Shown here: piece by piece, positions 43,977 to 58,173 of the stretch
Numbering within the stretch: the first letter of the stretch is position 1
Layout of the letters: each line of letters starts with the position of its first letter
NCBI GenBank assembly: GCA_964016415.1
Contig: OZ024666.1
Coordinates: 2,895,310-2,959,309 of the forward strand
Length of the DNA: 64,000 nucleotides
Reading direction: 5' to 3'
DNA from: Erwinia sp.
GTDB lineage: Bacteria; Pseudomonadota; Gammaproteobacteria; Enterobacterales; Enterobacteriaceae
Notes under the pieces: model-generated
What the model was told of the DNA's origin: nothing
The model's database searches: none
What the model saw: only the letters and a program-made list of their open reading frames with translations
Program-made: the position numbers and the translations under genes

Positions 43977-44543
43977 TTAATAGTTTAATCGCCCCTGTTT
44001 AACCAGCCACTCTCTGACCATAAACTGTGCGCTGACATTCCTCGCCTCAGAGAAATCGTGTTCTTCGAGCAAACTCAGTAATGACCCGAGTGGACAACGA
44101 TGTAGAATGAGTGGCTCCGGTTCATCCCCTTCAAGCCTGCTCTCATACAGTTTTTCAGCGACGACGATGTGCATCGTACTGGAAAAATAAGAGGGTGCTA
44201 ATGTTAAGCGTCCCAAAGCGTTCAGTTCGCTGGCACTAAAACCAATCTCCTCTTGCAACTCACGCGACGCAACCTGAAATGGCGTTTCACCTTCATCGAT
44301 AAGTCCTTTAGGGAAGCCGAGGGTGTAACGCTCCGCACCTACGGCATACTCCTGAATTAAAATGACCTCGCCATCAATGATAGGCACAATCATCACCGCT
44401 TCACGCCCGGACGATTTCAGACGCTCATAGAGGCGCTCCTCTCCGTTACTGAAACGAAGCGCCACTTCCTCTATTTTGAAACGACCGGAACACGCGATTG
44501 TTGTCACATATTGTATGAGTGGTTTTTCGGGTTGTTTGCGCAT
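43977..44543 (-). CDS. nudE: ADP compounds hydrolase NudE
   Basis: The product has 188 residues. The Nudix box GLIDEGETPFQVASRELQEE, followed by IGF, matches Gx5Ex7REUxEExGU. NudE hydrolyses ADP-ribose, NADH and Ap3A. It is convergent with mrcA and divergent from igaA, as in E. coli. Confidence 0.94.
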   Translation of the reverse strand: MRKQPEKPLIQYVTTIACSGRFKIEEVALRFSNGEERLYERLKSSGREAVMIVPIIDGEVILIQEYAVGAERYTLGFPKGLIDEGETPFQVASRELQEEIGFSASELNALGRLTLAPSYFSSTMHIVVAEKLYESRLEGDEPEPLILHRCPLGSLLSLLEEHDFSEARNVSAQFMVREWLVKQGRLNY

Positions 44544-44880
44544 GGTGCACCAATAAATAGTGAGTGAAACATCCTATGGTCACTGAAGCTCTGAGTCTAT
44601 CTCACTTGCCTTCGGGGTGCACTCTGTCCGGCAATGAAACGAATAACATAATCTTCATCAACTTTAACTGGCGGGATAGTATAAATCTGAGATTAATGAT
44701 TGTATAAAATCAGAAAAAACCGATTCCACGAAAAACAGGTTCCTGATACAGTTCTACGCTTTTTAAAAAAAGCAGATTGCCGTTTCAGGTTACATTCAGC
44801 TTTGTAACCCGCGAAATTCTCACACCAGTAGCCATCGGGCCATTTGATGGTAAAAAAATTACTGCCTGAATGAGAGGAAC
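44544..44880. other. nudE-igaA divergent spacer
   Basis: This 337-base gap between divergent genes must carry the nudE and igaA promoters. I see no open frame, RNA gene or repeat with support. A GAGAGGAAC ribosome binding site directly precedes igaA. Confidence 0.5.
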
Positions 44881-47037
44881 ATGGGCACCATAGTTACCGT
44901 GCTGATTTTGTTACTGGCCAGCGTGATAGTCACTACCGTTGTTATTCGCTACCTGTTACGGCGTTCACGCCGGTCGGCAGGGCGTCGCGTATCTGACTGG
45001 CCGGGATCCCGCTCGCGTAAACTGACACCGGATGAACGTCACAGTGTTGAACGGTATTTGATAACCGTCAATCGCAACCAGCCTCAGGATGGATTACACT
45101 CTGGTGCCCCCATTCGCCATTTACGGCTACCGGCTAAAAATGTATATGTCTATCTGACACAACAAGCCGCCATAACGTGCTATGCACTCTCCCATGAGTC
45201 ACCACAGCAGAAACGCTACTACATTGATAATAATGAGATTCACTTGCCAGCAAATGGCGAGCGTTATATAGCCGAGCAAAACTCACTGGAAGTTATCCAA
45301 ACCACTGCCATGCCGCTGATTATCCGCTTAAATGGCCATGTATTACTCCCGAAAACCGAAACCGGAGCACAGGGTAGCGAAACCATATCTGTGCAAAAAT
45401 CGGCATCTACGGCGGCGATTCGCGAAGATCAATTTACTGAAAATATAGGCAAACGCAGAGAATCAGCGGAAGAGTACAGGCTACGCCGGCATCATAGCTA
45501 TGGTGCAGTGATTCTGCTGAATGCCACTTTATTACTGCTTTTTTTCAGTCAGTTAGCCCCCGGTAATTTAATGTTCTGGCTTATGCTGGCGGCACTGGCT
45601 ACCACACTTTCCGCAGTGGCAATATTTTGGTTTCACGCTGTCTCCGGTGGCATAAAAGATATTTTTCACCTGCAAGGGACGCTGAAACGCTGGGAATTAT
45701 TTGGGGTTTCAGGTCGTGAAAACGCGGCTTCACTGTCCTTGGGAAATATTGATTTACATTATCCAAAGCACTGGCAACCTTTTTTATCCCAGTGTCCGGA
45801 AAAAGTCACAGATATTGAGATCTATCAGGATCATCACGTAGTTCGTCAGGGAACTCTGCTCTCAATAGGCAATGAAGTGCGGCTTTTTCCTCCGCATCCA
45901 TGGCGTCAATACCGACTTTTGGCTATCGGGGCGTTGACTACCTTATTGCTTTTGATCTTTTTTGTGCCTTTAACCATACCGCTGAAACTCACTGTTGCCT
46001 GGCTGGACGGTTCCAGGAATGTGCAAATCAACGATGTTGAGACACTGGAAAAAAGTTCTCTGGAAGTAGGTGATCAGCTAATCCTCAGCGGCAATGGCCG
46101 CTGTTCTGTACCTTCAGCATATCCGGTAAAACAATTATCCTCATATTCACCTTTTGACTGTTCGGCCATCTACTGGAATACAATTGCTCCGCCACCATTT
46201 TTAATTTCTGAAACCGTAAAAAGAAGTATGGCTCTGCTGGAAACCACTGCGCGGCAACTACAAACAAAAAACCGCGATGAGGTCAATCTGACTCCGCAAC
46301 TGGCAACAGCCGTACAGGTTTCAGGAATGGTTTTACTGGATGATGTTGGTGATTTAATCGTCAAAACACAACAACTTTGTCAGGAAAAACAACAGTGTTT
46401 GCGTCTGAAGAGCGCACTGGTTAATCTGAATAATGCGAAGAACTGGGAATCCCTGGCCCGTAAAGCCAATAAAGGGTCACTAAACAGAATGAATGTGCTA
46501 CTGAGGCCAGTGAGTGCAGAAGCGCTGAGAAATCTGGTAGAAAGTGCCACATCGTCATTCTTATTCAGCGAAACGCAGCACGCAGCACATGCATTGAGTG
46601 CCTATCCACCAGGTGGTTTTTTAATTTACAACGATGAAGGCAAATCGCTGGTCACTGCAACATCTCCCGCGATTCCTGTTTTTGCTTATCCGGCAACAGA
46701 GCAATACCAAGCACTACAAAAGCAGGCACAATCGCTGCTGGCCGTTCCTTTCAGTGCCAGTGGTGTAATTACCAGTATCACGATTGATGATAATGGTACC
46801 CGGCACATCATGCTACATAATCGTCCTGATAAAGTAATACTGATTCGTCATCTGACCACGACAATACTCTTGCTGCTGACCTTACTGCTGACTATCATCT
46901 GCACCATCCTGGCGCTACGGGGTTTTTACCACCACAGACGGCGCAAGCGCGCTATTCATCACTACTATCAGACTCATTTGCCAGCCTTATCCACGACTGA
47001 AATCAGTCAATGGCTCTGTAAGGACTGCGCAGCGTAG
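44881..47037 (+). CDS. igaA: Rcs phosphorelay attenuator IgaA (UmoB/YrfF)
   Basis: The product has 718 residues, close to the E. coli 711. Membrane segments are seen at the N-terminus (VTVLILLLASVIVTTVVIRY), near residues 210-255 as a pair, near 345-365, and close to the C-terminus (TILLLLTLLLTIICTILAL). A large periplasmic part with cysteines lies between. IgaA restrains the Rcs envelope stress phosphorelay by contacting RcsD and is often essential. yrfG, which follows in E. coli, is absent. Confidence 0.93.
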   Translation: MGTIVTVLILLLASVIVTTVVIRYLLRRSRRSAGRRVSDWPGSRSRKLTPDERHSVERYLITVNRNQPQDGLHSGAPIRHLRLPAKNVYVYLTQQAAITCYALSHESPQQKRYYIDNNEIHLPANGERYIAEQNSLEVIQTTAMPLIIRLNGHVLLPKTETGAQGSETISVQKSASTAAIREDQFTENIGKRRESAEEYRLRRHHSYGAVILLNATLLLLFFSQLAPGNLMFWLMLAALATTLSAVAIFWFHAVSGGIKDIFHLQGTLKRWELFGVSGRENAASLSLGNIDLHYPKHWQPFLSQCPEKVTDIEIYQDHHVVRQGTLLSIGNEVRLFPPHPWRQYRLLAIGALTTLLLLIFFVPLTIPLKLTVAWLDGSRNVQINDVETLEKSSLEVGDQLILSGNGRCSVPSAYPVKQLSSYSPFDCSAIYWNTIAPPPFLISETVKRSMALLETTARQLQTKNRDEVNLTPQLATAVQVSGMVLLDDVGDLIVKTQQLCQEKQQCLRLKSALVNLNNAKNWESLARKANKGSLNRMNVLLRPVSAEALRNLVESATSSFLFSETQHAAHALSAYPPGGFLIYNDEGKSLVTATSPAIPVFAYPATEQYQALQKQAQSLLAVPFSASGVITSITIDDNGTRHIMLHNRPDKVILIRHLTTTILLLLTLLLTIICTILALRGFYHHRRRKRAIHHYYQTHLPALSTTEISQWLCKDCAA

Positions 47038-47106
47038 CTGACAGATGCTGAACCTTGATTTTTCACAGCTCACCCATATATTTCTTTCACTGATGAAGGA
47101 GTCAAT

Positions 47107-47505
47107 ATGAACGAAAAACCAGAAATGGCCGTTCGCCTTGATAAGTGGCTGTGGGCTGCCCGGTTTTACAAAACCCGCGCTATCGCCCGTGAGATGATTG
47201 AGGGCGGCAAAGTGCATTATGCCGGACAACGCAGCAAACCGAGCAAGGTGGTGGAAACAGGTGCAACGCTGACGTTATGGCAAGGCAGTGAGCAACGTAC
47301 AGTGATTGTTGCCAGCATCAGTGATCGGCGAGGCCCTGCCAGTGAAGCGCAAAAAATGTATGCAGAAACACCAGCCAGCATAGAAAAACGTGAAAAAATC
47401 GCCGAGGCGAGAAAAAACAATGCACTAACAATGCCACACCCGGACAGACGTCCCGATAAAAAAGAACGTCGGGATTTAATGAAATTCAAATATTCAGGTG
47501 AGTAA
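47107..47505 (+). CDS. hslR: Heat shock protein 15, ribosome-associated
   Basis: The product has 132 residues with an S4 RNA-binding domain (VRLDKWLWAARFYKTRAIAR, GGKVHYAGQRSKPSKVV). The C-terminal tail is basic. Hsp15 binds free 50S subunits that still carry a nascent chain, and helps recycle them. It is 19 bases before hslO, a heat shock pair. Confidence 0.95.
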   Translation: MNEKPEMAVRLDKWLWAARFYKTRAIAREMIEGGKVHYAGQRSKPSKVVETGATLTLWQGSEQRTVIVASISDRRGPASEAQKMYAETPASIEKREKIAEARKNNALTMPHPDRRPDKKERRDLMKFKYSGE

Positions 47506-47524
47506 ACCTGACTGAGAGATCGCC

Positions 47525-48406
47525 ATGACATTGCCAGACCAGCTCCACCGTTATCTTTTTAAAAATTATGCCGTGCGCGGCGAGTTAGTGAATGTTTCCG
47601 AAACACTGCAAGGTATTCTCGAAGGACATGACTATCCGTTACCTGTGCAACACGTGATCGCTGAATTATTAGTCGCAACCAGCCTGCTAACTGCCACACT
47701 AAAATTCTCAGGTGATATTACTGTGCAATTACAAGGCGATGGCCCGCTTAATCTGGTAGTTATTAATGGTAATAACGATCTTCAGATGCGGGGGATTGCA
47801 CGTGTGAAAAGTGACATCGCTCCTGACAGTAGCCTGAAAGAGATGGTAGGTAATGGGTATCTGGTGATCACCATTGCCCCCAAAGGAGGAGAACGCTATC
47901 AGGGCGTTGTCGGTTTAGAGGGTGAAACCCTGACGGCATGCCTGGAAGACTATTTTATGCGTTCAGAACAGCTCCCCACCCGTTTATTTATTCGTAGTGG
48001 TACTGCCGCTGAACAACCGGCAGCAGGGGGAATTTTACTGCAGGTCCTGCCCGGCGGCGAGTCTGGTGAGAGTGATTTCGAACACCTGGCCACCCTGACA
48101 GAAACTATCAAAACAGAAGAGTTACTGGAGTTACCAGCAACAGAAATCCTATGGAGGCTTTATCACCAGGAAGAAGTCACTGTGTATGATCCGCAATCCG
48201 TATGTTTTCAATGTTCATGTTCCTATCAGCGCTGCAGTGAGATTATTAAGTCACTGCCAACCGCTGAGGTTGACCAGATCCTTGAAGAGGATGGCAATAT
48301 CGATATGCATTGCGATTACTGTGGCAAACAGTATCTCTACGATAAGGTCGATGTTGCCAACATTCGCAACAACAGCGCTCCTGCCAGTAACAATAATCTT
48401 CACTGA
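47525..48406 (+). CDS. hslO: Redox-regulated chaperone Hsp33
   Basis: The product has 293 residues, the E. coli length. The redox switch cysteines are all present as CSC (residues in [11 protein letters not shown]) and CDYC near the C-terminus. Under oxidative heat stress, zinc is released, disulfides form and the protein becomes a holdase. In E. coli pckA follows; here envZ begins after only 47 bases. Confidence 0.97.
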   Translation: MTLPDQLHRYLFKNYAVRGELVNVSETLQGILEGHDYPLPVQHVIAELLVATSLLTATLKFSGDITVQLQGDGPLNLVVINGNNDLQMRGIARVKSDIAPDSSLKEMVGNGYLVITIAPKGGERYQGVVGLEGETLTACLEDYFMRSEQLPTRLFIRSGTAAEQPAAGGILLQVLPGGESGESDFEHLATLTETIKTEELLELPATEILWRLYHQEEVTVYDPQSVCFQCSCSYQRCSEIIKSLPTAEVDQILEEDGNIDMHCDYCGKQYLYDKVDVANIRNNSAPASNNNLH

Positions 48407-48420
48407 GTCACTAGTCACTA

Positions 48421-48452
48421 CACAGCTGCCGTCTTCCCTGGCGGTAGCTGTG
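48421..48452. terminator. Terminator between hslO and envZ
   Basis: CACAGCTGCCG pairs with CGGTAGCTGTG (one mismatch) around a 10-base loop. It fills the whole 47-base space between the convergent genes. There is no strong T-run. Confidence 0.6.
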
Positions 48453-48453
48453 C

Positions 48454-50510
<2,057 letters not shown>

Positions 50511-50766
50511 TTTACTACTCCCAAAGGCGCAATTGCCTGTACGCTTATTCTTGAGAAATATGCCTGAATGTAACAGGCAATAGTGGTTTATATTCTAGCT
50601 GAAATTGTTACAAAGCATATTAAACATAAGGTTATCTTTAAATCAAAAGCGATCTTTCACTTAATCTGCTGAGAAAAAACGTTATTTCAGGCAACACTCT
50701 GAAACAACTTCTCCGCAGTTCAGTTTAACCTGACATCACCTGGCTGACAGGTCATTGAGTAACAGC
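50511..50766. other. ompR-greB divergent spacer
   Basis: This 256-base, fairly AT-rich spacer separates divergent ompR and greB and should carry both promoters. No open frame or RNA gene is supported. Confidence 0.5.
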
Positions 50767-51240
50767 ATGAAAACAAAACTGATCACTCGCGAGGGTTATG
50801 ATCCCCTCAAACAAGAACTGGATTATCTCTGGCGCGAAGAGCGCCCCGAGGTGACGCGCAAAGTGACCTGGGCTGCCAGCCTTGGTGACCGCAGTGAAAA
50901 TGCCGATTATCAATATAATAAAAAGCGTCTGCGTGAAATTGATCGGCGGGTACGCTATCTTACCAAAAGCCTGGAAACATTAAGAATTGTTGACTATTCG
51001 CCGCAACAGGAGGGTAAAGTTTTTCTTGGTGCCTGGGTGACCATCGAAAACGATGCGGGCGAGACTAAACGTTTTCGTATCGTTGGCTATGATGAAATTT
51101 TCGGACGCAAAGATTACATCTCGATTGATGCGCCTATGGCTCGTGCCTTACTGAAAAAAGAAGTAGGTGACCAAGTGATCGTCACAGTTCCGACCGGTGA
51201 AGCTACCTGGTACGTCGTTGATATCGTTTATGTACAGTAA
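50767..51240 (+). CDS. greB: Transcript cleavage factor GreB
   Basis: The product has 157 residues from the ATG at 50767 (MKTKLITREGYDPLKQELDY); a TTG four codons upstream is less likely. The coiled-coil tip DRSENADYQYNK carries the acidic pair that inserts into the RNA polymerase secondary channel. The FKBP-like C-terminus follows. GreB rescues backtracked polymerase. It lies before tex as in E. coli. Confidence 0.96.
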   Translation: MKTKLITREGYDPLKQELDYLWREERPEVTRKVTWAASLGDRSENADYQYNKKRLREIDRRVRYLTKSLETLRIVDYSPQQEGKVFLGAWVTIENDAGETKRFRIVGYDEIFGRKDYISIDAPMARALLKKEVGDQVIVTVPTGEATWYVVDIVYVQ

Positions 51241-51350
51241 ACACAAGCAGCTTGTAATTGGACAAATGACTGGTTACGGTACTGGAAATTGTTTTGCATT
51301 ATCCGTATAAATGTCCACTTTCTTTAACACGACAAAGTTATCCATCAATA

Positions 51351-53660
51351 ATGAAACAATCACTGAGCCAAATTATTGCAGGTGAACTGCACGCGCGAAC
51401 TGAGCAAGTGGATGCGGCCGTCCGTCTGCTGGATGAAGGGAACACCGTGCCATTTATCGCACGTTATCGTAAGGAAATGACCGGTGGGCTGGATGACACG
51501 CAACTGCGTCTGTTAGAGAGCCGTCTCGGCTATCTGCGGGAACTTGAAGAACGCCGGCAGGCAATACTAAAATCTGTCAGTGAACAGGGCAAACTCACCG
51601 ATGAACTCTCTGCTGCCATTACCAGTACACTGAATAAAGCAGAACTGGAAGATCTCTATTTACCCTATAAACCCAAACGTCGCACCCGGGCAATGATAGC
51701 GATTGAAGCGGGGCTTGAACCACTGGCCGATGCCTTATGGTGCTCGCCTGCATATCTCCCCGAACAACTGGCAGCCGACTACATAGATACAGACAAAGGA
51801 GTTGCTGACGTGAAAGCAGCTCTGGATGGTGCCCGCTATATTTTGATGGAGCGTTTTTCTGAAGATGCTTCATTACTGGCTAAAGTCCGTGATTATTTAT
51901 GGAAAAATGCCCAACTGGTATCACGCATGGTAGAGGGTAAAGAAGAGGCAGGGGCTAAATTCCGTGACTATTTCTCACACCAGGAAGCTCTCGCCTCCGT
52001 CCCATCTCACCGCGCCCTGGCCATGTTTCGCGGACGCAATGAAGGTCTGTTACAACTCTCGTTAAATCCCGACCCGCAATATGAAGAGCCGCCTAAACAG
52101 AGTCACGGTGAATACCTGATCATTGAACACCTTGGCGTGCAGTTACACGATGCGCCAGCGGATAGCTGGCGAAAATCGGTGGTCAGTTGGACATGGCGTA
52201 TCAAAATATTATTGCATCTTGAAACAGAGCTGATGAGCACCCTGCGTGAGCGTGCTGAAACGGAAGCAATTAACGTATTTGCCAGAAATCTGCATGATTT
52301 ACTGATGGCTGCGCCGGCCGGAATGCGCGCTACCATGGGGCTGGATCCAGGATTACGTACCGGGGTAAAAATGGCCGTGGTCGATGCCACCGGCAAACTG
52401 GTCGCCACCGAGACTATCTATCCACACACCGGGCAGGCAGCAAAGGCGGCGACAATTGTTGCAGCGCTATGCAGTCAGCATCAGGTGGAACTGGTAGCCA
52501 TCGGTAATGGCACTGCATCGCGTGAGACGGAACGCTTTTTTCTTGATGTTCAGCAACAATATCCCCAGATTCAGGCGCAAAAAGTGATTGTGAGTGAGGC
52601 TGGTGCCTCGGTCTATTCTGCATCTGAATTAGCTGCACAAGAGTTCCCGGATCTGGATGTCTCATTACGCGGTGCCGTTTCTATTGCCCGCCGTTTGCAG
52701 GATCCGCTGGCAGAACTGGTAAAAATTGATCCGAAATCTATTGGCGTCGGTCAATACCAGCACGATGTCAGCCAGAGCCAGTTAGCTAAAAAACTGGATA
52801 TGGTCGTGGAGGACTGTGTCAACGGGGTTGGCGTCGATCTCAATACCGCTTCTGTTCCTTTGCTCACCCGCGTTGCCGGTCTTAGCAAAGCGATGGCGCA
52901 AAATATCATTGCCTGGCGTGATGAGCATGGTCGTTTTCAAAATCGGCAGCAGTTGCTGGATGTCAGCCGCCTCGGGCCAAAAGCATTTGAACAGTGCGCC
53001 GGCTTTCTCCGTATAACTCAGGGCGATAATCCCCTTGATGCCTCTACAGTGCACCCGGAAGCTTACCCGGTGGTTGAACGCATCATTGCGGCAACACAGC
53101 AAAAGTTAAAAACATTGATGGGCAACACCACTGCATTACGGGCATTACGGGCGGTTGATTTTACAGACCCACGCTTTGGTGTTCCCACCGTAACAGACAT
53201 CATCAAAGAGCTGGAAAAACCTGGTCGTGATCCACGTCCTGAGTTTAAAACTGCCCGGTTTGCTGAAGGTATCGAAACCATGAAAGATCTGCTTCCAGGT
53301 ATGATCCTGGAAGGGGCTGTCACTAACGTCACCAATTTTGGGGCTTTTGTTGATATCGGCGTCCACCAGGATGGATTGGTGCATATCTCTTCACTTTCAG
53401 ACAAATTTATTGATGACCCGCACAAGGTGGTCAAAGCGGGTGATATTGTGAAAGTAAAAGTGATGGTGATCGACCTGCAACGTAAACGTATTGCTCTCTC
53501 CATGCGACTGGATGAACAGCCAGGTGAAACAAGCGGTAAACGTCACGCCACATCAGTACAAGACAATCGCACCAGTAAAGTGAAAAAACGGCCTGAAGCG
53601 AAAAACAGTGGCAACAGTGCGATGGGTGACGCCCTGGCTGCCGCATTCGGAAAAAAATAG
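51351..53660 (+). CDS. tex: Tex family RNA-binding transcription accessory protein
   Basis: The product has 769 residues from [20 protein letters not shown]; a longer start at 51294 would add 19 unrelated residues. Tex N-domain ([20 protein letters not shown]), YqgF RNase H-like domain ([20 protein letters not shown]), helix-hairpin-helix part ([20 protein letters not shown]) and C-terminal S1 domain ([20 protein letters not shown]) are all seen. The E. coli homologue is YhgF. Tex binds RNA and affects toxin and stress gene expression in some pathogens. Confidence 0.95.
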   Translation: MKQSLSQIIAGELHARTEQVDAAVRLLDEGNTVPFIARYRKEMTGGLDDTQLRLLESRLGYLRELEERRQAILKSVSEQGKLTDELSAAITSTLNKAELEDLYLPYKPKRRTRAMIAIEAGLEPLADALWCSPAYLPEQLAADYIDTDKGVADVKAALDGARYILMERFSEDASLLAKVRDYLWKNAQLVSRMVEGKEEAGAKFRDYFSHQEALASVPSHRALAMFRGRNEGLLQLSLNPDPQYEEPPKQSHGEYLIIEHLGVQLHDAPADSWRKSVVSWTWRIKILLHLETELMSTLRERAETEAINVFARNLHDLLMAAPAGMRATMGLDPGLRTGVKMAVVDATGKLVATETIYPHTGQAAKAATIVAALCSQHQVELVAIGNGTASRETERFFLDVQQQYPQIQAQKVIVSEAGASVYSASELAAQEFPDLDVSLRGAVSIARRLQDPLAELVKIDPKSIGVGQYQHDVSQSQLAKKLDMVVEDCVNGVGVDLNTASVPLLTRVAGLSKAMAQNIIAWRDEHGRFQNRQQLLDVSRLGPKAFEQCAGFLRITQGDNPLDASTVHPEAYPVVERIIAATQQKLKTLMGNTTALRALRAVDFTDPRFGVPTVTDIIKELEKPGRDPRPEFKTARFAEGIETMKDLLPGMILEGAVTNVTNFGAFVDIGVHQDGLVHISSLSDKFIDDPHKVVKAGDIVKVKVMVIDLQRKRIALSMRLDEQPGETSGKRHATSVQDNRTSKVKKRPEAKNSGNSAMGDALAAAFGKK

Positions 53661-53718
53661 TAATCCTTCCCGGGCGGCAGCCCTGCCGCCCTGCATTGTC
53701 TTGTGTCAATATCTCCAC

Positions 53719-53737
53719 AAATCATTCTCATTATAAT
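53719..53737. promoter_or_regulatory. Probable Fur box upstream of feoA
   Basis: Read on the minus strand the site contains ATAATGAGAATGATT, close to the Fur consensus GATAATGATAATCATTATC. It lies about 50 bases before feoA, the right place to repress feoAB when iron is plentiful. Assignment is by motif. Confidence 0.65.
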
Positions 53738-53785
53738 TTGCAGGGTCATTACTACAGTGCGGCATTATGCCCCTCAGGTGAAACC

Positions 53786-54085
53786 ATGCAATTCAAGCCA
53801 CAACAACATTACAAGATCATTAATTTTTCCCCGTTAGTCAGCGACAGTTTTCGCCAGAAACTCTGGTCCCTGGGATTGTTACCAGGCGCGATATTCACTG
53901 TTACCCGTGTAGCGCCCCTGGGGTCACCTGTTCAAATCGATACGTCGCGGGTAAGTCTGATGTTACGCAAAAAAGATTTAGCGCTCCTGCAACTTGAACC
54001 GATAAATTGTGGTCATCATGAAAATACCATCAAAAACTATCGGGCTGATCGGCAACCCCAACACCGGAAAAACGACCCTTTTTAA
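53786..54085 (+). CDS. feoA: Ferrous iron transport protein FeoA, extended C-terminus
   Basis: From the ATG at 53786 ([17 protein letters not shown]) the product has 99 residues. The first 75 match the SH3-like FeoA ([35 protein letters not shown]). E. coli FeoA stops here; in this gene the stop is gone and the frame reads 24 further residues through the feoB start, overlapping feoB by 68 bases. FeoA assists FeoB in ferrous iron uptake. With feoB broken, its use is doubtful. Confidence 0.87.
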   Translation: MQFKPQQHYKIINFSPLVSDSFRQKLWSLGLLPGAIFTVTRVAPLGSPVQIDTSRVSLMLRKKDLALLQLEPINCGHHENTIKNYRADRQPQHRKNDPF

Positions 54086-55456
54086 TCAGCTCACAGGCGG
54101 ACATCAACATGTCGGCAACTGGGCTGGAGTCACAGTTGAGAAAAAACAGGGCAGGTTGCTTTGTGCGGATCAAAAGATGACTTTGGTTGATTTACCAGGC
54201 ACCTATTCACTGACTACTGCTTCAGAGGAAACGTCACTGGATGAACAGATCGCCTGCCATTTTATCCTCAGTGACGAACCTGACCTGCTGATTAACGTCG
54301 TAGATGCCAGTAATCTTGAACGCAACCTTTATCTGACATTGCAACTACGTGAACTGGGTGTTCCTTGCATCATTGCACTGAACATGCTTGATATTGCAGA
54401 AAAAAAACACATCCGCATCGATACATCAGCCCTGGAAAAGCAACTTGGCTGCCCGGTAGTCACTTTAGTCTCTAACCGCGGACATGGGATAAAGGCACTA
54501 AAAGACGCGATTGCCCGTTTTCAACATGACGATCGCCCTCTGCATGTTGATTATCCACGCAGTGTCGAACAGGCAATCAGTACACTCGCAGCACAAATTC
54601 CTGAAGCGATACCACAGCAGCAGCAGCGCTGGTTAAGTCTGCAGTGCCTTGATGGTGATATTTACTGTCGAAACCTCATCGGCACTATCATGCAAGATCC
54701 CACATTATTATCAGGCGCTGAAACCCTTGCGTTATAGGTTGTCTCTTCACGCTACCAAAAAATTGATGCGCTGTGTCAGGCTGTTTCCTCTCAGCCGGCA
54801 ATAACACCCTATAAGCTCTCACTGCGACTGGATAAGATAGTGATGAATCGCTGGTTGGGTATCCCGTTGTTTCTACTAGTCATGTATCTGATGTTTTTCC
54901 TCGCGATCAACATTAGTGGCGCGCTACAACCGATGTTTGACCTTGGTTCTGCGGCTATTTTCATTCATGGCGTACAGTGGCTGGGGGCAACGCTGCATTT
55001 TCCGGTACCACTGACTCTGTTTCTCGCTCAGGGCATTGGCGGGGGGATTACTACAGTCATTCCACTGATTCCGCAAATAGGCATGATGTACCTGTTCCTT
55101 TCCCTGATGGAAGACTCAGGTTATATGGCACGCGCCGCTTTTGTGGTCGACCGATTAATGCAGGCGCTGGGACTGCCAGGGAAGTCATTTGTTCCTCTGA
55201 TCGTCGGTTTTGGTTGTAATGTACCTGCTGTGATGGGTGCCCGAACACTGGATGCGCCCCGTGAACGATTGATGACCGTTCTGATGGCCCCTTTCATGTC
55301 TTGCGGTGCGCGCTTAGCTATCTTTGCTGTCTTTGCGGCATCTTTTTTTGGTCAAAATGGATCACTGGTGGTGTTCAGTCTTTATCTGCTAGGTATCATT
55401 GCTGCTATTTTGACAGGTTTATTGTTAAAACATACTCTGCTGAAAGGAGAAGCTAA
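54018..55456 (+). pseudogene. feoB: Ferrous iron transporter FeoB, 5' part (in-frame stop, then IS)
   Basis: The G domain is clear: [31 protein letters not shown] and ALNMLDIAEKK. An in-frame TAG at 54735-54737 ends translation after about 239 codons. The same frame then continues as the membrane part (VMNRWLGIPLFLLVMYLMFF, GFGCNVPAVMGARTL) up to KGEA at 55456, where an IS3 element begins. The TAG and the IS are independent lesions. The membrane channel for Fe(II) cannot be made. Confidence 0.94.
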
Positions 55457-55464
55457 TGTAGTGG

Positions 55465-56630
<1,166 letters not shown>

Positions 56631-56702
56631 TGGTTCACCTATAAGATGTTGAGGTGAGCATATCACCTCTGCTCAGGTGGCCAAATTCAGTGTGCCACTA
56701 CA

Positions 56703-57573
56703 TAACCCATTTGTGATGGAATTACCTCTGTGGCATGTGCCCCATGTAAAAAGCATCCTGCTGCAAACCTGGCAACGCCTGAAAAGCTTCGTGTTTCGTG
56801 CCGGTAAAGTGATTGTTGTCGTCTGTGTTGTGATTGCCGCCCTAAATAGTTTCTCATTCAACGGTAAACCTGTATCCAATATCAACGACTCTGCTCTGGC
56901 GAGTGTCAGCAAAGCATTAACTCCTTTACTGGCTCCGATGGGGGTTCACCAGGATAACTGGCAGGCTACTGTAGGGTTGGTAACGGGTGCAATGGCAAAG
57001 GAAGTTGTCGTGGGTACGCTGAATACTCTCTATACCGCTGAGTCTCTCCAGGATAATACATTCAATGCTGAAACATTCAGCCTGACGGATGAGCTTAAAG
57101 AGGCCGTTGATGAGACATGGTACGGTATCAAACATTCCTTCAGCACTGACGTCTTACTCAACCCAATCGAAGCCAGCAAAGGTGATGGGAGTATGACAAG
57201 CGGGGCGATGGGCACCATGCATACTAAGTTCGCCAATGATGCCGCCGCTTATAGTTACCTGATTTTCGTCCTGCTTTATATACCCTGCGTTTCTGTGATG
57301 GGGGCAATTGCACGAGAAAGTAGCCGCCGCTGGATGTTTTTTTCGATCTTCTGGGGGTTAAATCTTGCATGGTCATTAGCCACTCTTTTCTATCAGCTAA
57401 CGCGTTTCACTTCACAACCTGGCCAGTCCACCATGATTATTACAGTCATAGTACTACTTAATATCATATTTTGTATCTCTTTACGTTTAGTTAGACTCCC
57501 GCCGGAAAAGATACCCGTCAAATTGTTAACCTCAGGTTGTAATACCTGCAACAGAAAAAAAACTTGCCACTGA
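56703..57573 (+). pseudogene. feoB: FeoB, 3' part beyond the IS
   Basis: The rest of FeoB continues from NPFVMELPLWHVPHVKSIL and includes AMAKEVVVGTLNTLY and YLIFVLLYIPCVSVMGAIAR, membrane segments of the second Gate half. It ends in a Cys-containing tail (SGCNTCNRKKTCH) as in E. coli. No lesion lies within this part. feoC, which follows in E. coli, is absent. Confidence 0.92.
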
Positions 57574-57576
57574 CAT

Positions 57577-57603
57577 TTCAGCCAGTTCTCAGAGCTGGCT
57601 GAA
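57577..57603 (+). terminator. Hairpin after feoB
   Basis: A perfect 9-bp stem, TTCAGCCAG/CTGGCTGAA, starts 3 bases after the feoB stop. No T-run follows directly, but a T-rich stretch comes about 20 bases later. Likely the feo terminator. Confidence 0.6.
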
Positions 57604-58173
57604 CCATTAACTTAAAAATTCCCCTTTTTTTCCCAAATCAACAGAAATTACAGCACCACACGAAAACGGAAATAAAAGAATAATCCATGAAGGATGAATA
57701 AAAAACACCCAGCAGAGTGTTGGGTGAAATTTTCATTCAGTTAAGAAAAAATAAAACACTTATTTGGAGTAAAGGATAATATAATATTTTTATGAACCTT
57801 AAAAATAAAGAAATACTCACATAAAGACTTATAAAATAGGGTAGATGTAAATTTTTTTTTAAGTTTTTTAATTGCTTGCCTTCTTCTTTTGTTATTTTTA
57901 TGAAAAAAAAACATTAAATCAATCAGTATAGGAAAGTGAAGAGTGATATTTTTTTGTTATTGATTTAAATGAATTAAGTTAAAATTAATATCGTATATTC
58001 CGATCGTTAAACTCATACTGATAGTTGCTGGCTATCGATCCTTTGTTATTCCAATCCAAATAACGATTGGAGTACACGACAAACAATATTTAAAATGACC
58101 ACGCATTTCCTATGCTTTCAAAAAAAATAATTTTATTTATCAGAAAAAAACTTTTGATCAAGCCGGAGAATAT
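57604..58173. other. AT-rich gap before the regulator-adhesin unit
   Basis: This 570-base stretch is strongly AT-rich by eye, with long A and T runs and no supported open frame. It has a second hairpin (CACCCA/TGGGTG, 57706-57726) and a pair of overlapping dyads at 58045-58070. AT-rich DNA of this kind is a usual target for H-NS. It marks the join between the conserved core and the accessory unit. Confidence 0.6.
58045..58070. promoter_or_regulatory. Overlapping inverted repeats, possible operator
   Basis: GTTATT/AATAAC (58045-58050, 58059-58064) and CCAATC/GATTGG (58051-58056, 58065-58070) interlock, so only one pair can form at a time. They lie about 105 bases before the XRE gene, which is a plausible binding place for that protein. 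No function is known. Confidence 0.35.
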
